Positions 22,561 to 35,486 are shown, counted from the stretch's first letter. The stretch: DNA of 64,000 nt from Lumnitzera littorea (GCA_024138015.1 JAMXBB010000010.1:76939541-77003540); one strand, 5' to 3'. Program-made: numbers and translations. Notes: generated from the letters alone by a model not told the origin.

Positions 22561-25500
22561 ATCTTTTCAACCGTAATTTTGAAAGTTCAAAGAGACATAA
22601 TGTAATTATTTTGAAACAAACAATGTAGGATAATGGAACTTAACCACATAAGTTTAAAACTAGATAATTCAAACTGAAACTTTTACAACACAATTGAGAA
22701 ATCTTAATATAGAATTTGCAATTCATAATTCTTCCCAAGATTTAGTCTAGTAACGTCCTAGTTTTGGATCGTGGTCATGTGGTGAGATGGTAGGGGCTTT
22801 TTACATTTTGCTGGTTATTCATTCCAGACTACACATTTAGCTAAACCAGTAGAAATTAGTGAAAGGAAATTAAATAAAAAATTATATATCTATACATATA
22901 TTATTGAAGGAATTTTTCAACTTTTTCATTTTTTTTGTGAGCATTCGACCTTTAATTAATTGTCAAAAAATGTAGCATCTTGGCTTTCAATGCATAAATC
23001 CATATATGAAGGAGACAGATCTTCTTTATTTATTTTTCTTAATTTACCCTCTAAATAATTTCAATTATCAATTTATAAATTAACGAAAACCGAGAGAAAA
23101 ATAAATGTAGAAAACCCAAATTCTAAACGAAAAAGTATCCAATGTAATTAGAGACCACTAACCTATCGAATAATTGTGGATACATCCCATAGTTTGTGTT
23201 GGTGGGTCCTACTTTATTTCCTAGCATAAACAAGTTCGTATTTATAGATGTCAACTTGTAAAACAATTTATTTATTGGCATTGTATAAAAATCTAAAACT
23301 ATAATTTGATCCATTCAATAAACATGTGTTATATCTAAGTGGGACTCATTTGTAAATACATAGTGTATAAATATTGAATCTTTATTTGAGAATGTTTTCC
23401 ATTGTTGTAAATTACATTGAATTATATATTAATGCTTGCAAAGATATCTTTTTACTTGTAGGTTTAATGCATAGATAAGATGCATCAAAACATGATAGTT
23501 CTATACAACAAGCGTGATTCAGACTTTAAATACTATATGAGTAATTCAAACAAAAATTTGGGGCATAATTATTCAATGAGTTAATCCACAACATTATGTT
23601 ATTAATTTGAACCAGAACTTATTAGATCATCTTTAGTGGTTGTATATTAGCACGTTAACCAATGCTGAAGGTACTCAGTGGAGTTTTTTGCCTGTTAAAT
23701 TTCTTTCCGAATGACGTTCCTGTTTAGATGAACGCACCGACACTCTTTTTCCTTTTTCCTTTTTTATTTTTATTTTTCAAAGTTTTGATTGGTTGAAATA
23801 TAAAGTTGAGACCCAAAAAAATATTTAAAAAACGGTAAGGAATTTTTGTAAAGGAACTTGAGAATAAAGTAATAAGTTTTTTGAGAAGAAAGTTTCTTAA
23901 AATGTTAGCATAATATCTAAAGATATGAAATGAATTCCCTAAGAATAAAGATACTTTTAATACATTCAATTAAATGCTTACTATAAATATCTAGCAGTTT
24001 GGCTAATGAGATTAAGATTTAATAAGATATGGATCCATATATACAAAATGAAGATTGAAATGTATTAATATATTTTCATAAAAAACATTGAAAATTAGAA
24101 TATAGAAGAAAATAAAAAATCAATAGTGTTAGTCTTACAAATTTTGAGGCAAAAGTGTATAAGGATAGGAATCAAAGAGAAAAGCAAGGATGTGAGAGAG
24201 TGTATAATGTATATATGATGTGTAAATATCAATAAGATATTAATATATATATATATTTATTGTATACAAATTATACGTGGTAATTGATATGAAAATTATC
24301 CGTGCTATTAATAATCATGTTAATTTTTTATTAGTACTTACATACACGTATACACAATATATGATGTGTAATATCTATTAAATTTTTTTTTAAAAGAAAA
24401 GATTAGAATAAGAAGATAGTAGAAGATAAAATTAAATTAAAAATATTAAAAACTTTAATTTTAAATAGGTTCATAAGTCAGATCTAAACATCTTATTAAA
24501 CAGGATTAATAGTGGGTTTAGATGCCGAATCCAAATTTCAACATATTTATAGAAGAGTTCAAAGGACTCTAACATTTATTAATTGTGCTAAGTTATGCTT
24601 GCACAAGCTTTTTTATAATCTTATCATTTTTTACCGTTTTTGCATGTTAGGTACCAAATTACTTATCCTACTCTTAATCACGTTCCACAATTTTTTAAAT
24701 CTACAATTCAACTCAAAACTATCGATTTTTGTAGTCTTTTTAATGCTGGTTTTGGATTTATAATAATGGTATGTGGGTTATATGTGTACTTTTAAAAGAT
24801 ATATGGAAGTAAAATGACATTTGGAGAGTTTTATCTGCATTTAATCAACAGACAAATATCTAGTGATTAATGATGAGTATCTTTACGCTATTTTTAATGT
24901 AATTGATTGATAATAGACAATATAAATATACTAATTAGCAGTTATTATAACCATAAAGTTGATAATATTATGCCATTCCTAGAAGAGAACGTGGTAGCCA
25001 CAAGTGGGGACTTTCAAGTTTTAATGAATAATTTAGGGTTTTCTTCCTTAAAGGCACTATTCATGAGGAATTTTGTTTAGAAAAATTAAGGGAAGAAATA
25101 TTAGAAGTAAATGAATTTCTCAAAGAAATGAAATTTTTTCTCGTATGCCTTTTTTCCACTACAAGAAAAAAAATTTTTTTTTTTTTTTTGGTTCGCTTTT
25201 AAATTACCTGGTTTTACTTGGCATGTTCTACATAAAACAAATTTATACAGACTCCTTTTTAATAATAAAGGATGCAATAATATAGGTAAATTGTTTACGC
25301 TTTATACAAACAGTAAAAATTGATAGTTTTATATCAAATATGTACAAATAATGGTTCAAACGTTTCAAACGATTAAAAAGGAAAAAAAAAAAAGAAAAGA
25401 AAAGAAAAAAAACTGATAAAAAACATCATATTTTTTAACAAACTAGCTACTTCCATTAGGCTTGGTTAGACTATTAGGCCATGATAGGCCCCACACGAGT

Positions 25501-27470
25501 TAGTTTAGTGAGATATCATTAGACTTAGTCGCTGACTTAAACTGACTTAAAGCCGTTAGTTCATGGATCAGATCAAGCCTAAATTGAGCTTAACCCTTAA
25601 GGTCATGAGTTAGGTCAATTTAGCTTAACCGATGATTCTAGAGTCGGTTCATCAACTCTTGAACCGTTTCCTTTTTCTTTTCTTTTCTTTTTTTTAAATT
25701 TTAGAATTGATTCCTTTTATATTTTTTCCTGTGTTTTTGTAAATAATTTTCCATCTTTTCTTGTATTTCTATTTTTTTCCTAGATTATTGTAACACTTTA
25801 TATATACATATATTTTATATGTACTAATACGTAAACGATTCACCATTATCTTCAATTTAAATTTTATTTCATTCCGAAATAATCAATTTGGACTATGTAA
25901 GCTTGATGGTAGTTTGATATTAAAATATTGAGTAACATTAAGTAAAGTAAGAAAAGTTGTAAAAGATAAAGAAATCTCATTCGATTATCGAAAATGGGAA
26001 TATGTATTGTATGGAAAAGATCTGATGATGATTGATGGAAAAAATATGTATGTAATAATATAAAAAAGAAATATGTTAAGAAAGGGAAAAGTAAAATAAG
26101 ATGGCCCGTGGAATCGTCTAAACTTACACAATTTAGTCAGCTAGCTTAGGCTCTTGAGGTGCGGCGATTCTTAGACCGATTCAGGCTCTTCACACACTTA
26201 ATTGAATTAGTTTATAATTTGAAACCGACCTTTACATAAATCTAGACATTATATGTTGCATGACTAAATATGAGATAAGCATATGTCCATCTAAGCTTCT
26301 TTTCTTATTTGCTTTTATCGTTAGACTTTGACATGAAATTATGAGAAGAGGAAACCAGTGGGTGACATGAAATTATGAGAAGAGGAAACCAGTGGGTTCT
26401 AAAAGGAAAACCTCCTTTATTATTAGTTAAAAGCTCGCGTCATGTACATATTTTGTTTTAAAAGTATACTTATGTTATTACCCGAGTTAACATATCTATT
26501 TCATAACTTATCTTGAATATAGTACAAGTAATATGATTTAGTTTTATGAATACATAGTACATATTAATTTCATATGACTAATGATGGTCTTTTCACGTTT
26601 TTATATAAAATGATATACTATTTAAAGGGAGTTATAAATAGTAGAAATGTACCTAAAGTTGCGTCATTTTATTTTTAGTCATGTAAAACTTGTAATTCTT
26701 ATTGACCTTTGGTCAAAGCACGTATTATTTAGAAGCTTAACTGAAAGAAGAGATATACAAGCAATCAAAAGATATTAATAATGAAAAGATGAAAAGTTAT
26801 AGATAGTATAAATTTTGACTAATGAGAAGGTACGGAGGATAAAAATTTTCAAAATTATATATATATATCACATAAATGTATCCGTTTCTACTATTATAGG
26901 ATATAAAATAGATTTTTTTTTTTCCCCTTTACTATACAATGCCTAAGAATTATTATGAGAGAAACAAAGCTAATACAGAACCAAAGTTGAGATTTGATAA
27001 CGTCTCTTTTTCCTCTCCATATATTTAAGAAGGCTAATTATTTTCAAATCGCGACCTTTCTATCACAATTTTCATAATATATCTGAATTCTAATAAAGTG
27101 AATTCCAATAAGACTAAATAAATTCACTACAATTACTTGTTTGTTTTCTTTCTCATAGAGTATAGACCGACAAAAACTAAAATATAAGTTAAACATAAAT
27201 TATAGTATTACCGTCAATATGATTGTTCAGTTTATCATTTAACTAGTGTTGTAGCTATAAAAGTCAATATCATTGGGGTCGAGTGATATGCTAGATGGTC
27301 TCATCGAGAGATTTACAAACTTCTAATAAAAACTTCTAATAAAGGATGGTAATAGTCAATTTTTTTTTTTTTTTTAAAAAGAAATATAAGGAGCTATATA
27401 GTCACTTCCACTATCATATCCTCTCCAAAAACTTAGCATATGATCAACATAAAGCCATAGATATTATGGT
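22561..27470. other. Long intergenic AT-rich stretch
   Basis: No gene or full element was recognised in about 4.9 kb. Contents: A/T homopolymers (25168-25190, 25380-25412, 27360-27375), an AT-dinucleotide run near 24245-24260, and the phrase ATATATGATGTGTAA present at both about 24212 and 24358. Two less AT-rich blocks (25440-25670 and 26100-26230) carry repeated GGTTCA/CGATTC/TTGAACCG-type motifs that look like a decayed dispersed element. A 34-bp perfect tandem duplication is listed separately. Minus- and plus-strand ORFs of up to 83 codons show no motif. Confidence 0.5.
26330..26397. repeat. Perfect 34-bp tandem duplication
   Basis: Positions 26330-26363 and 26364-26397 are identical (starting GACATGAAATTATGAGAAGA and ending CCAGTGGGT). 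Such an exact head-to-tail copy in otherwise decayed sequence points to a recent replication slippage or repair event. Confidence 0.95.
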
Positions 27471-27472
27471 AT

Positions 27473-27890
27473 TATGACAGAACAGGCACCTATACTTCGA
27501 AGACTAGTTACCAACGCCAACTTACCAATTTGAAGGACAAGAAAACTGATCGTGCTTCTTCGTCCTTCCCGGTAGATCAATGACTGTGGAAACTCATTAG
27601 GAAGCTGAAATTGATGCCAAAGATAAAATACATTGTGTGCAGAGAACTTGTACAAATTTTCCGGCGAGTAATGCAAATCATTTTAAGAAAAGATGTTTAT
27701 GTTCCCCCTAAATATTGCTTTCGTAATGAAGAATAATCACCGGAACATCCATTACTTATTGCTCTTGGACGAAAATTGTATGGTTTGAAGTTCTAGGCTT
27801 ACCTTGTAATCCTATTCTTATAGACAATTTTGAAAATTGGTTCACTCTAGAGGTGGAGTTTTGGTTGTTACTGTTACCTGCGTGCTGGGT
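27473..27890 (+). mobile_element. Small LINE fragment (zf-RVT region)
   Basis: The frame from 27473 gives YDRTGTYTSKTSYQ (usual W...G.YTVKSGY), then LWKLIRKLKLMPKIKYIV near 27585-27640, which is the zf-RVT signature LWK.iW.lk.pPKik.F. After a frameshift, CSWTKIVWFEVLGLP and NFENWFTLE (27755-27845) correspond to CPWA..VWF.s.lGl...S..dW. This is a 5'- and 3'-truncated relic of an L1-like LINE different from the 15.6-22.5 kb copy at this level of comparison. Confidence 0.72.
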
Positions 27891-30401
27891 GAGTTTCGCT
27901 TGATACATAGTTTCAGAGGAATGACTTGGAGATGGTAATATAAGATTGACATTGAAAATTTGCAAGAATCATATCAACGCCTAGATTCAACATAAACATT
28001 CTAGAAGAGTGACGTCCACATACCTATACTATCGATATTTGAATCTAACTTTATATTTAAATTTTTTTTCAAAATAAACTAATTTATCATGATAAACCAA
28101 CTTGATCAGCAACCTTAGATCATCTAAAATTTAACAAAACAGCCTTAACAGTTATTAGTTCAAATAATTTATAACAATTTAACCGGTGTATATTGTTGAG
28201 AGTTATTTCGGCAATTGAGCTTTCAATCTAATTTAATGCCATGGACTAATTTAATGAGATGGTGACTGGGTCCCAAAAACCGGACTAAGCCAAGAATGTT
28301 TTAGAAAGATGCAACTTGAAAGGCTCAAAACAAAAATCGCTAGACTGGTTATTTTGCTCTTAGCCTTACTGATTGACTTGTGCGGAAAAAATGGGTTCAA
28401 AAGAGATCTCTCTAAGCCTTTTTAGACTTCATTTGAACTTAAAAGAAGCTATTTGCGTTTAAATAAGGGTTATGGGCTTATATTATTATAAATGGGCTTC
28501 GTTCCTTATATTATAAGTTGTTGGGCACATCCAAAGCCAAGGCCTAAGTTTATGGTCCATATGAGATAGAAGAAGTAAATCTTAGCCTTTAGATCATTTA
28601 AGGTAATCCAACGATTGCCAGCAATGTTAGATCTTGATCATCCATCTCTAAATAATCCAATAGATGAGAATAACCTCTAAAATCTATAAAATAAGAGGCT
28701 CCTAATCTCATTTAGGATTATTCTGAACATTGGTTATCTTGAGACAAATGTAGAATCTTTGTTGAAGTTATTCCACGAAAAATCAAATAAGTTACTCAGT
28801 GAAAAACAAATCAAGAACATAAAAAATAAATAAATAAATTCATCTTTTGTTACACGCGTGCACAAGTCATCATATAATATAAGTCATATAGTGTATCTTT
28901 TACCATCACTCACATATTTTTCTATTATATTAACAATTATTTTGGTTATTTTATTCCATCATTGATTAATTAACTAATTTATTTATTACTATTACTACTA
29001 CTACTACTATTATGTTCTCTTTCTTTTTTTTTTTTAAAAGGTAGATATTAATATTAAAAGATATAGCTAAAGAGTGGGTTGGATGGGATTCCCAATCCGC
29101 ATATCATTAGGATGAGATAAACTTTATAATTGCAACTCATCTCAAATTTGTCTTACCATTAGCTTTCTTGGAACTAAAGAAAATAAGCAGCTAACAAATG
29201 TGCTTTACTGGATAAAATATCTTTCAATTGATTAGTGTGTATATTTGCACACATTTCCCTAAACTATTGGTAAGATGCTGATTGGTGGCTATTTACATAT
29301 TTTCCTTAGTAATGTGGAGTCAAACTCAAATTTGATCGTTTAGAAAGTCTATCTATACCCATAATTAGCAATTCAGGTTAATTGATTGTGTTCATATCTC
29401 TATTTCACATTGAATTCTTGTTAGTGTCAAAGTTATATGAATCTAAGAAGATTTTTACAGTATTTGTTGAATCTAGATGGCACTTGAAAATTTTGAAAAC
29501 TAGAGTTACATGCAATGATATGGCTTTGTTGTGTCTCCTTACATTTTTTAAAATCAATAAATTTGTCTTTAGACAAATCACAATAGCTTAAAAGTGCTTG
29601 AAGGAAAACATTCTATCATTTTCACACTTTTTTCCATGAAAAGAACGCAAGGTTCTTCATGAAAGGCATAGAAAGGTGAGCATGTTTATGATAAATAACA
29701 GTTTCATTAGCTTTTACTAAACCCAATTTTTGATTTAAGATTGACCAAAAATAGCATGGTCCCTTCAAAAATGTCGCAAAAAATAATTAATCGTACACAC
29801 TAAAAAATAAGCAATATTAATCCAACATAAATTAAATTAAGCAATGAGAAGCACAAGGAAATCTGATGGGCTTCACCAACCAAGCATTGCTACGCATCTA
29901 CAATTCATGATGTATGAGAAAATCTCATTGTAATTTATTTAATACCACTACTACATTATATAGGAAAAGAAAAAAAATTGTGAAAAATAAAAAACCCAAA
30001 AATATGGGTCTTGAGAAAAGAATCCCAAGATTATATCTTGAACTTAAATTGCATCTTCAAGAAACAATTTTTCCTACAATATACTCAGCGCTCAACCTCT
30101 TCTTCCCATTCTATCTCCTTGCTTGAAAACTTCTCTCTCTCTCTAAACATACCTAAAATGCAACTGTCCTCTACAACATCTCCACTTTGTGTTTTTTTTT
30201 TTTTTTTTTGTCAAATTAAATGTGGATTTGTGTTCATGACATCGCCCATAATATGTAACAACCAAAAATTCACAAAAATACTTTCAAATATTCATGATTC
30301 CATGACTTTCTCTCTCTACACTCTAAAGAAGAAAAAGACATGTTTCCTTAATTTGATGCGTTCTACTTTTACGTACTTATGAAAAATTGCTATATTATTG
30401 A
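27891..30401. other. Intergenic stretch with a possible LTR-like block
   Basis: No coding sequence is supported. Between about 28190 and 28850 the sequence begins TGTTGAGAGTTATTTCGGCA and contains CTATAAAATAAGAGGCTCC near 28683, a TATA motif with the spacing typical of an LTR or gene promoter. No second LTR or transcript body was identified, so it stays unclassified. A short ATT/ACT microsatellite lies at about 28983-29013, T-tracts at 29023-29035 and 30190-30209, and a CT run near 30131-30142. ORFs at 29382-30382 are chance frames. Confidence 0.4.
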
Positions 30402-30753
30402 TTTCATTATAGTATATTGTTAGTTATGTCAATTTTTTAATTGTACATATAAATTTGTCCACATTAGTGCATTTAATATATATGTGTATTAGGTGATATA
30501 GGTACAATTAATTATTGTTGAATATATTACAGTACATTATTGGTATTGTCATTTTTTTTACGTATAAATTTGTCCACATTCGTGTATTTTATATATACGT
30601 GCATTATGAGGATGAGTACAATTAATTATTGCTGAATATATTATTGTACATTTTGGTTATGTCATTTTTTTTAACATATAAATTTGTCTATGTTATTGTA
30701 TTATATATATATACGTATATTAGGTGATAGAGTACAAGTAATTATTGTTGAAT
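30402..30753. repeat. Three-copy tandem repeat, period about 114-120 bp
   Basis: Three consecutive units begin near 30411, 30531 and 30645. Each contains GTCATTTTTTTTA-like, ATAAATTTGTC, a TATATATACGTGTATTA-like core, and ends ACAATTAATTATTGTTGAAT. The third unit is followed by unrelated sequence. The units differ by substitutions and short indels. The tract is non-coding and may be the subterminal repeat of the nearby MULE relic. Confidence 0.82.
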
Positions 30754-30949
30754 CAACTAGACGAGCTAGTATATATATATATTGCCATTATAGTAAATAC
30801 TAAATCTAGAATCGTTATAGACATGTAATAGTGAACTCAATTTAGTTATTGTGTTAATGACATCAATGAGAGTGTGCTTGTAAATAGAAGTCATGGTTTT
30901 TATTTGCAAACTATAAATTTTATAAAGTTGATATGATAAACAGGTGAAA

Positions 30950-31700
30950 ATGAATAATATGAGGTTTGTTTACTATATTGGTAGAAATATTATAGAAGAA
31001 GAGGATATAGTGCATTATGATAGGCACTAGAGATCAGTAGTTAGAGTTCCAATTGAAGCCACTTATGACTAGTTGGTTGGCTTGATATGTAATTGGCTTC
31101 GGTTTAACATAACAACTCACCAAGTCGAATTGATTCTCAAATGCCCCCTTGTAGGGGGAAGTAAAGACATGTTTTATGTTATTCCTATAAATAACAACTA
31201 TGACTTCTAATAGCTATTAGCATTCTCACAAGGGCATGGTGAAGTCAATGGTTTAGCAAAAATGTACATTGAAATTCATGAAATTAACATCCCTCTAATA
31301 GTTGAGTATGATTTTGGATGGCATGGCTGTAACGTTGGTATTTAAGTTGAAACTCAGGTGTTTGAATCTCAGCCGATCCCACCCAATTATATACTAAGTA
31401 GCAGTTGCATGTCCCCGTCAACCTAATATTTAATCACTAGCAAGTCCAATAAAAATATAGATATAGAGAATGAAATGACCTGTGAGGACATTGATGAAGA
31501 TTTGATGATATTGATTCTAATGCTGATGTTAGTCTGAGTGAAGGGTGGCTCTAGGAAGTAGAAGAAGCTCAAAGGTTGAGTAAAAGAAATGATTGGAAGC
31601 AAGGGTTAACCAAAGATATGGACGCGATCAGAATGTCAGGACTTATGCTATTCTACAAGACAAGTGTTAGGGATGGACTTGTATCATCTAAGGAGAATAT
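30950..31700 (+). pseudogene. MULE (Mutator-like) transposase N-terminal remnant
   Basis: The frame from 30950 reads MNNMRFVYYIGRNIIEEED, continues VVRVPIEATYD and LICNWLRFNITTHQVELIL, then KCPLVGG...FYVIPINNNYDF, and ends AKMYIEIHEINIPLI before an acidic stretch (EDIDEDL). This is the layout of the N-terminal domain of plant MULE transposases (short beta-strand, charged loop, I..KL.i....v.l.ykcp, y.Lf.e.). One frame runs for about 180 codons with a handful of TAG/TAA stops, then a shift near 31505. The catalytic DDE and SWIM parts are absent: the Tat element begins at 31791. It could also be a MULE-derived host gene relic. Confidence 0.55.
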
Positions 31701-31785
31701 AAATAATGGTGAGTGGAGTTTTAGTGATAAATTTAAGTACATAGTTGCATTAGACTATGTATCGTTTCCTAAGTATTGTAATTTT

Positions 31786-31790
31786 ATAAT
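31786..31790. other. Left target-site duplication of the Tat element (ATAAT)
   Basis: ATAAT precedes the LTR start TGTTAAGCCT and is repeated exactly at 59489-59493 after the opposite LTR end. Confidence 0.88.
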
Positions 31791-34513
31791 TGTTAAGCCT
31801 GGTTTTTTCTCTCAATTTTTAAATTAGTCTTCTTTAAACTAATCAATATTAAACCTTACCCATTTAATATTGACCCTAGAGTAAGATTTAAAGAAAATTG
31901 ATTTTTTGAAAAAATTTTCAAGTCACCACCTGATTGGAATTGGAAAAAAGAGTTAAATTATAATAAATTGGGTGGATTGGTTATAATTTAGCTATTGGTC
32001 TTTTTCGGTAAAATCACTTTTGTAAATGATTTTAAGAACTAGAAAAACAAATCCAAATGTTAGGATTTTCAAACTCTTATAGGTACTATTAACTTTCCAA
32101 TTTTAGCCTTAATCTTAAAAATCGCCTTTCAAAAAGACTATTCTATAAAGCGACATTCAGTTATTGGTTAACGAATTGAATAATTTTGAGTAATTTAAAC
32201 TAAAAATCGAAAAATAGGTTTTTGTTGTATTTTATCATCACCTCGTAAGTGCCTACGTGATCGCTATTGAGAATCGAACGTACATAATTCTTTTTGTAAA
32301 ACTTTACTCTGTTGGATTCGTTTTAATTTTAAAAACACGTTAAGTTTACGTTTTAAGTAGATTTGATTTTATTAAGAGAGATCTAAAAGGTCCTAAATCT
32401 GAGTTTTATTTTTGGGAAGTTTTAAAAAAGGTCCTAATTTGAAAAAGGATAATTTATTTTTATTTTAGAAAACTAATTTTCTAAGTGGCAAAATGGTTTC
32501 TTTTTTTTTTTTTAACTAACATATTTTTGTCTTATTTTTATTATTCATCATTATTTCTTCCTCAAAAGAAAACAAAATGACAAACTCGAGCTTATTCCTT
32601 TTTTCTTTCTTTTCTTTCTTCTTTATTTTATTTTATTTATTATTACATGAGTGATAAATAAAATAAAATATAAAAAAGGTAGCGAACCAAGTCAGTTTCA
32701 AGTTGGCTTGGTTCAGCTCAAGTTAGCTTCGATCGACTTTGATAGGAATCAAGCTGTCGAACCCCTGACCCATAACTAAGCCTGAGGACTAGAGGGACTG
32801 GCTCGACGAATCCTTCTATTCCAGACGACCCTTGCCAAGGCTAAGTACTTCCTTGTCGGGTTACTCTTTATGCCGAGCCATATGACTATCTATCCTTACC
32901 GAGAAGCTGAGAAAGAGAGATTCCGGAATAACAAAGCCATCCCTACTCGAGCAAGCCAGCTCTCTGTACTTTTTGTTCATATCTTCCAACAACCTCACTA
33001 ATGTAGCATTGCCATGTGTACAATATCACGTGTAGAATCCGTTGTAGCAATTATTGTTTTTCTTATATATTCATGTTTACCCTTTTGTATCTCGATCTTT
33101 ACTTTCTTAGGAAATGCTCTTTTTGTCTTTTCCTTTTTAGGTAGGTTATCTTAACTTATGGGTATAAATACCCTTGTACTTGTAACTGTGAGGAAATCAG
33201 ATCATTCTTAGTATACTTTTGAGTACTTTTCTTTCTTGTGTAAACATTGTTTATTTACTCTCAGCATCACTCTTATCATTTCCCTTAAGTAAGGTTAAAT
33301 GGCGAGTAACCTCACTAGACTGATTTATACACCAAATTGAATTATACTGTGAGTCTTCAGAAATTCCATTAGTGCATTATATCCTTTAGAGCTATTCATA
33401 GGTTTTGCTTACTATTTCATTTTTCATTTTTCCATTTTCGCACTTTCCCCATTAATCCTTTTTCAAGCTTTCTGCAAGCTTCGACCCATTTAGCGACCAG
33501 TCTTGTTTGTTCCTGGTCATAGTTCATAACAGGATCAGTCGACTTAGGTCAACTCCAGTCGATTTTTGTTAAATCCAGTCAACTTGAATTGACACAGAAA
33601 GTCAAATTAATGTATCGAATCTAAGGTTTTTGGGTATGAAGAATCTGATGGTAGTTGCGGTTTTCGTCGAAAACCGCTATAGAAGGCAATTTCTATAGAG
33701 AGAGAAAAATTCATAGAGAAAGAAGTGTGTATGCTCCTTAGAGAGATTTTTACGCATGTGTGTTTTGAAAATGAAGAACAAACCCTTATTTATACTGTAA
33801 GTATAAGGCTTAAGCTAAGAAAGTCGAGAAAATTGAATTAAATCGTCGAAATTCATTAATAGGTTTTGATCCAAAAAAGGAATTTTTTTCCTGTTTTTAA
33901 TATCAATTTTAATTGCATAAACGATTGAATTTGAATGCATTTTGGGGTGAATTCAAAAATAAGCCATGCGTGTTACAAGATTTCACCATTAATTCAATGA
34001 AATCGTGTAATAAAATCGGTAAAAAATAGTCTCAAAATGGCCTAACCAAGGAAGGAAGAAAACTAGAATTAGGGGAGAAAAATCGAAGAGGAAGAAAAAC
34101 TAGAAGAGGCACAAGTCATGTACAGGGCATGTGCTACGCATCACTCGCCCCTACATATGCATGCCAATGAAAAAGAAATGGCATGTCCCCTACTTGCCTG
34201 TCATATGTAGGGCCTTGGGCCCTATTCGACTTTTTTAAAATATGGACTAAGTTTTTTAAAACCTAGTCTAATCCACTTATTATTATTATTATTATTATAA
34301 ATAACTAACTAAATAAAATAAAAATAAACTAAAATAGATATTCTGAATTTCCTTTTATTTGTAACTTTATTAAATTTTCTATTTTTTTTTATATTTTGTA
34401 AATTTTTTTTTTCTTTTCTTAAATTTTATATATTTTTGTATTTTTCATAATTTAGGATCTTTTATCCTATTCTAAAAATTTTGAAAAAATTAAAGGAGAG
34501 AGGAGTGTCTACA
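31791..34513 (-). repeat. 3' LTR of the Tat-like element, interrupted by a solo LTR
   Basis: Read on the minus strand it starts TGTAGACACTCC and ends in AGGCTTAACA. It matches 57561-59488 from end to end, for example TTAAATTAGTCTTCTTTAAAC near the left edge and TTTATCCTATTCTAAAAATT near the right. It is 2,723 bp against 1,928 bp for its partner. The excess of 795 bp is the inserted solo LTR plus its target duplication. Many differences between the copies show the element is old. Confidence 0.9.
32740..33531 (+). mobile_element. Solo LTR (gypsy-type) inside the Tat 3' LTR
   Basis: About 790 bp has no counterpart in the other Tat LTR. It starts TGATAGGAATC, ends AGTTCATAACA, and contains a promoter-like GGGTATAAATACCC near 33160 followed by the transcribed-leader-like TTGTACTTGTAACTG. 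The style (Y-rich middle, TATA, GTAACCTCAC region) resembles the LTR of the gypsy element at 1-10295, so it may be a related family. TCGACTT occurs directly before the start and again shortly after the end, but an exact 5-bp duplication next to the ends is not visible, so boundaries could be off by some bases. Confidence 0.65.
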
Positions 34514-34526
34514 GTTGTCCTTCTTT
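34514..34526 (-). other. Polypurine tract of the Tat-like element
   Basis: Directly before the 3' LTR the minus strand reads AAAGAAGGACAAC then TGTAGACAC. A purine-rich stretch abutting the LTR is the expected plus-strand primer for reverse transcription. Confidence 0.65.
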
Positions 34527-34716
34527 GTAATAAAGTTTAAGCAAAACTTTATCATAAAGACAAAAGAGACACTATTTTTACTACCAAGGTGGAATTTGTC
34601 CTAAGAAGCGCTAAAGCGCTACAGCTAGCAAGCTATCCTAGGTTTGGTCCATTAGGGATTTGATGAAAAGGTTAAAGAGAGAAGAGGCATTATAAGAGCT
34701 AGCTAAGAAACTGAAA

Positions 34717-35486
34717 AGAAGAAATGAAGCTTGGTTGTGCCTATATGAGTTAACAAACTAAGGTGAATGGGTAAGCACTCCTTCAGTTGACTAGAACTCT
34801 AAAGAGATATTGAAAACTTAGTTGTGCCCCTATAAGTTAACTAACTTAGGTGAGACGGGGGAAATGCTCCTTGAGCTGACTTAGACCCTAAAGAGATATT
34901 GAAAACTTGGTCATGCCCCTTTGAGCCAATTAAACTAAGTGAACGAAGTAGTCCTTAAGCTAGTAAAGACCTTAAAGAGATATTGAAAACTTGGTCGTGT
35001 CCCCATAAGCTAATTAACCAAGGCAAACGAAGTACTCTTTAAGTTAGCTAAGACCCAAAAGAGATATTGAAGACTTAGTTGTATCCCTATAAGCTAACTA
35101 ACCAAGGTAGGAACATCTCTTTAGATTAGCAACCCTAAATTGGATTAGATTTTGAAAACCTGGTTGTACTTTTCTAAGCTTACTAACCTAGGTAAAAGCA
35201 TCTCTTAAGGACTAGCAACGCTAAATTGGAATTTATTTTAGAAACCTAGTCGTGCTCTTATGAGCTCACTAACCTAAGCGGAAGCATCTTTCGGAGACTA
35301 ACTACCCTTAATTGGAATCGATTTATAAAACCTAGTTATGCTCTTCTAAGCTTACTAACCTAGGCAAGCGCGTCTCTTAGGGACTAACCCTAAATTGGAA
35401 TCGATTTTAGAAAACCCGGTTGTGCTCTTCTAAGCTCATTAACCTAGGTAAAAGTGTCTCTCGGGGATTAACAACCCTAAATTGGA
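34717..35486. repeat. Tandem array, nine units of about 86 bp
   Basis: The anchor CTTGGTTGTGC (variants CTTAGTTGTGC, CCTAGTCGTGC, CCCGGTTGTGC) recurs at about 34730, 34817, 34906, 34990, 35074, 35160, 35246, 35332 and 35417, giving periods of 84-89 bp. Each unit also has an AAGCTAACTAACC-like and a CCCTAAA-like part. The left units (AGAGATATTGAAAACTT) and right units (AATTGGAATCGATTTTAGAAAAC) form two diverged subtypes. It lies between integrase and 3' LTR of the Tat element, where Ogre/Tat elements of other plants also carry tandem repeats. Confidence 0.9.

Noticed and set aside
28187..28860. A host gene promoter at the TATA motif CTATAAAATAAGAGG
   Set aside because: No coding sequence follows for more than 2 kb. 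It is more likely an LTR or other repeat, and is left unclassified.
31576..31827. An 83-codon ORF considered as a host exon or the end of the MULE protein
   Set aside because: Its last 12 codons lie inside the Tat LTR beyond the target duplication at 31786-31790, so the C-terminus is an insertion artefact.
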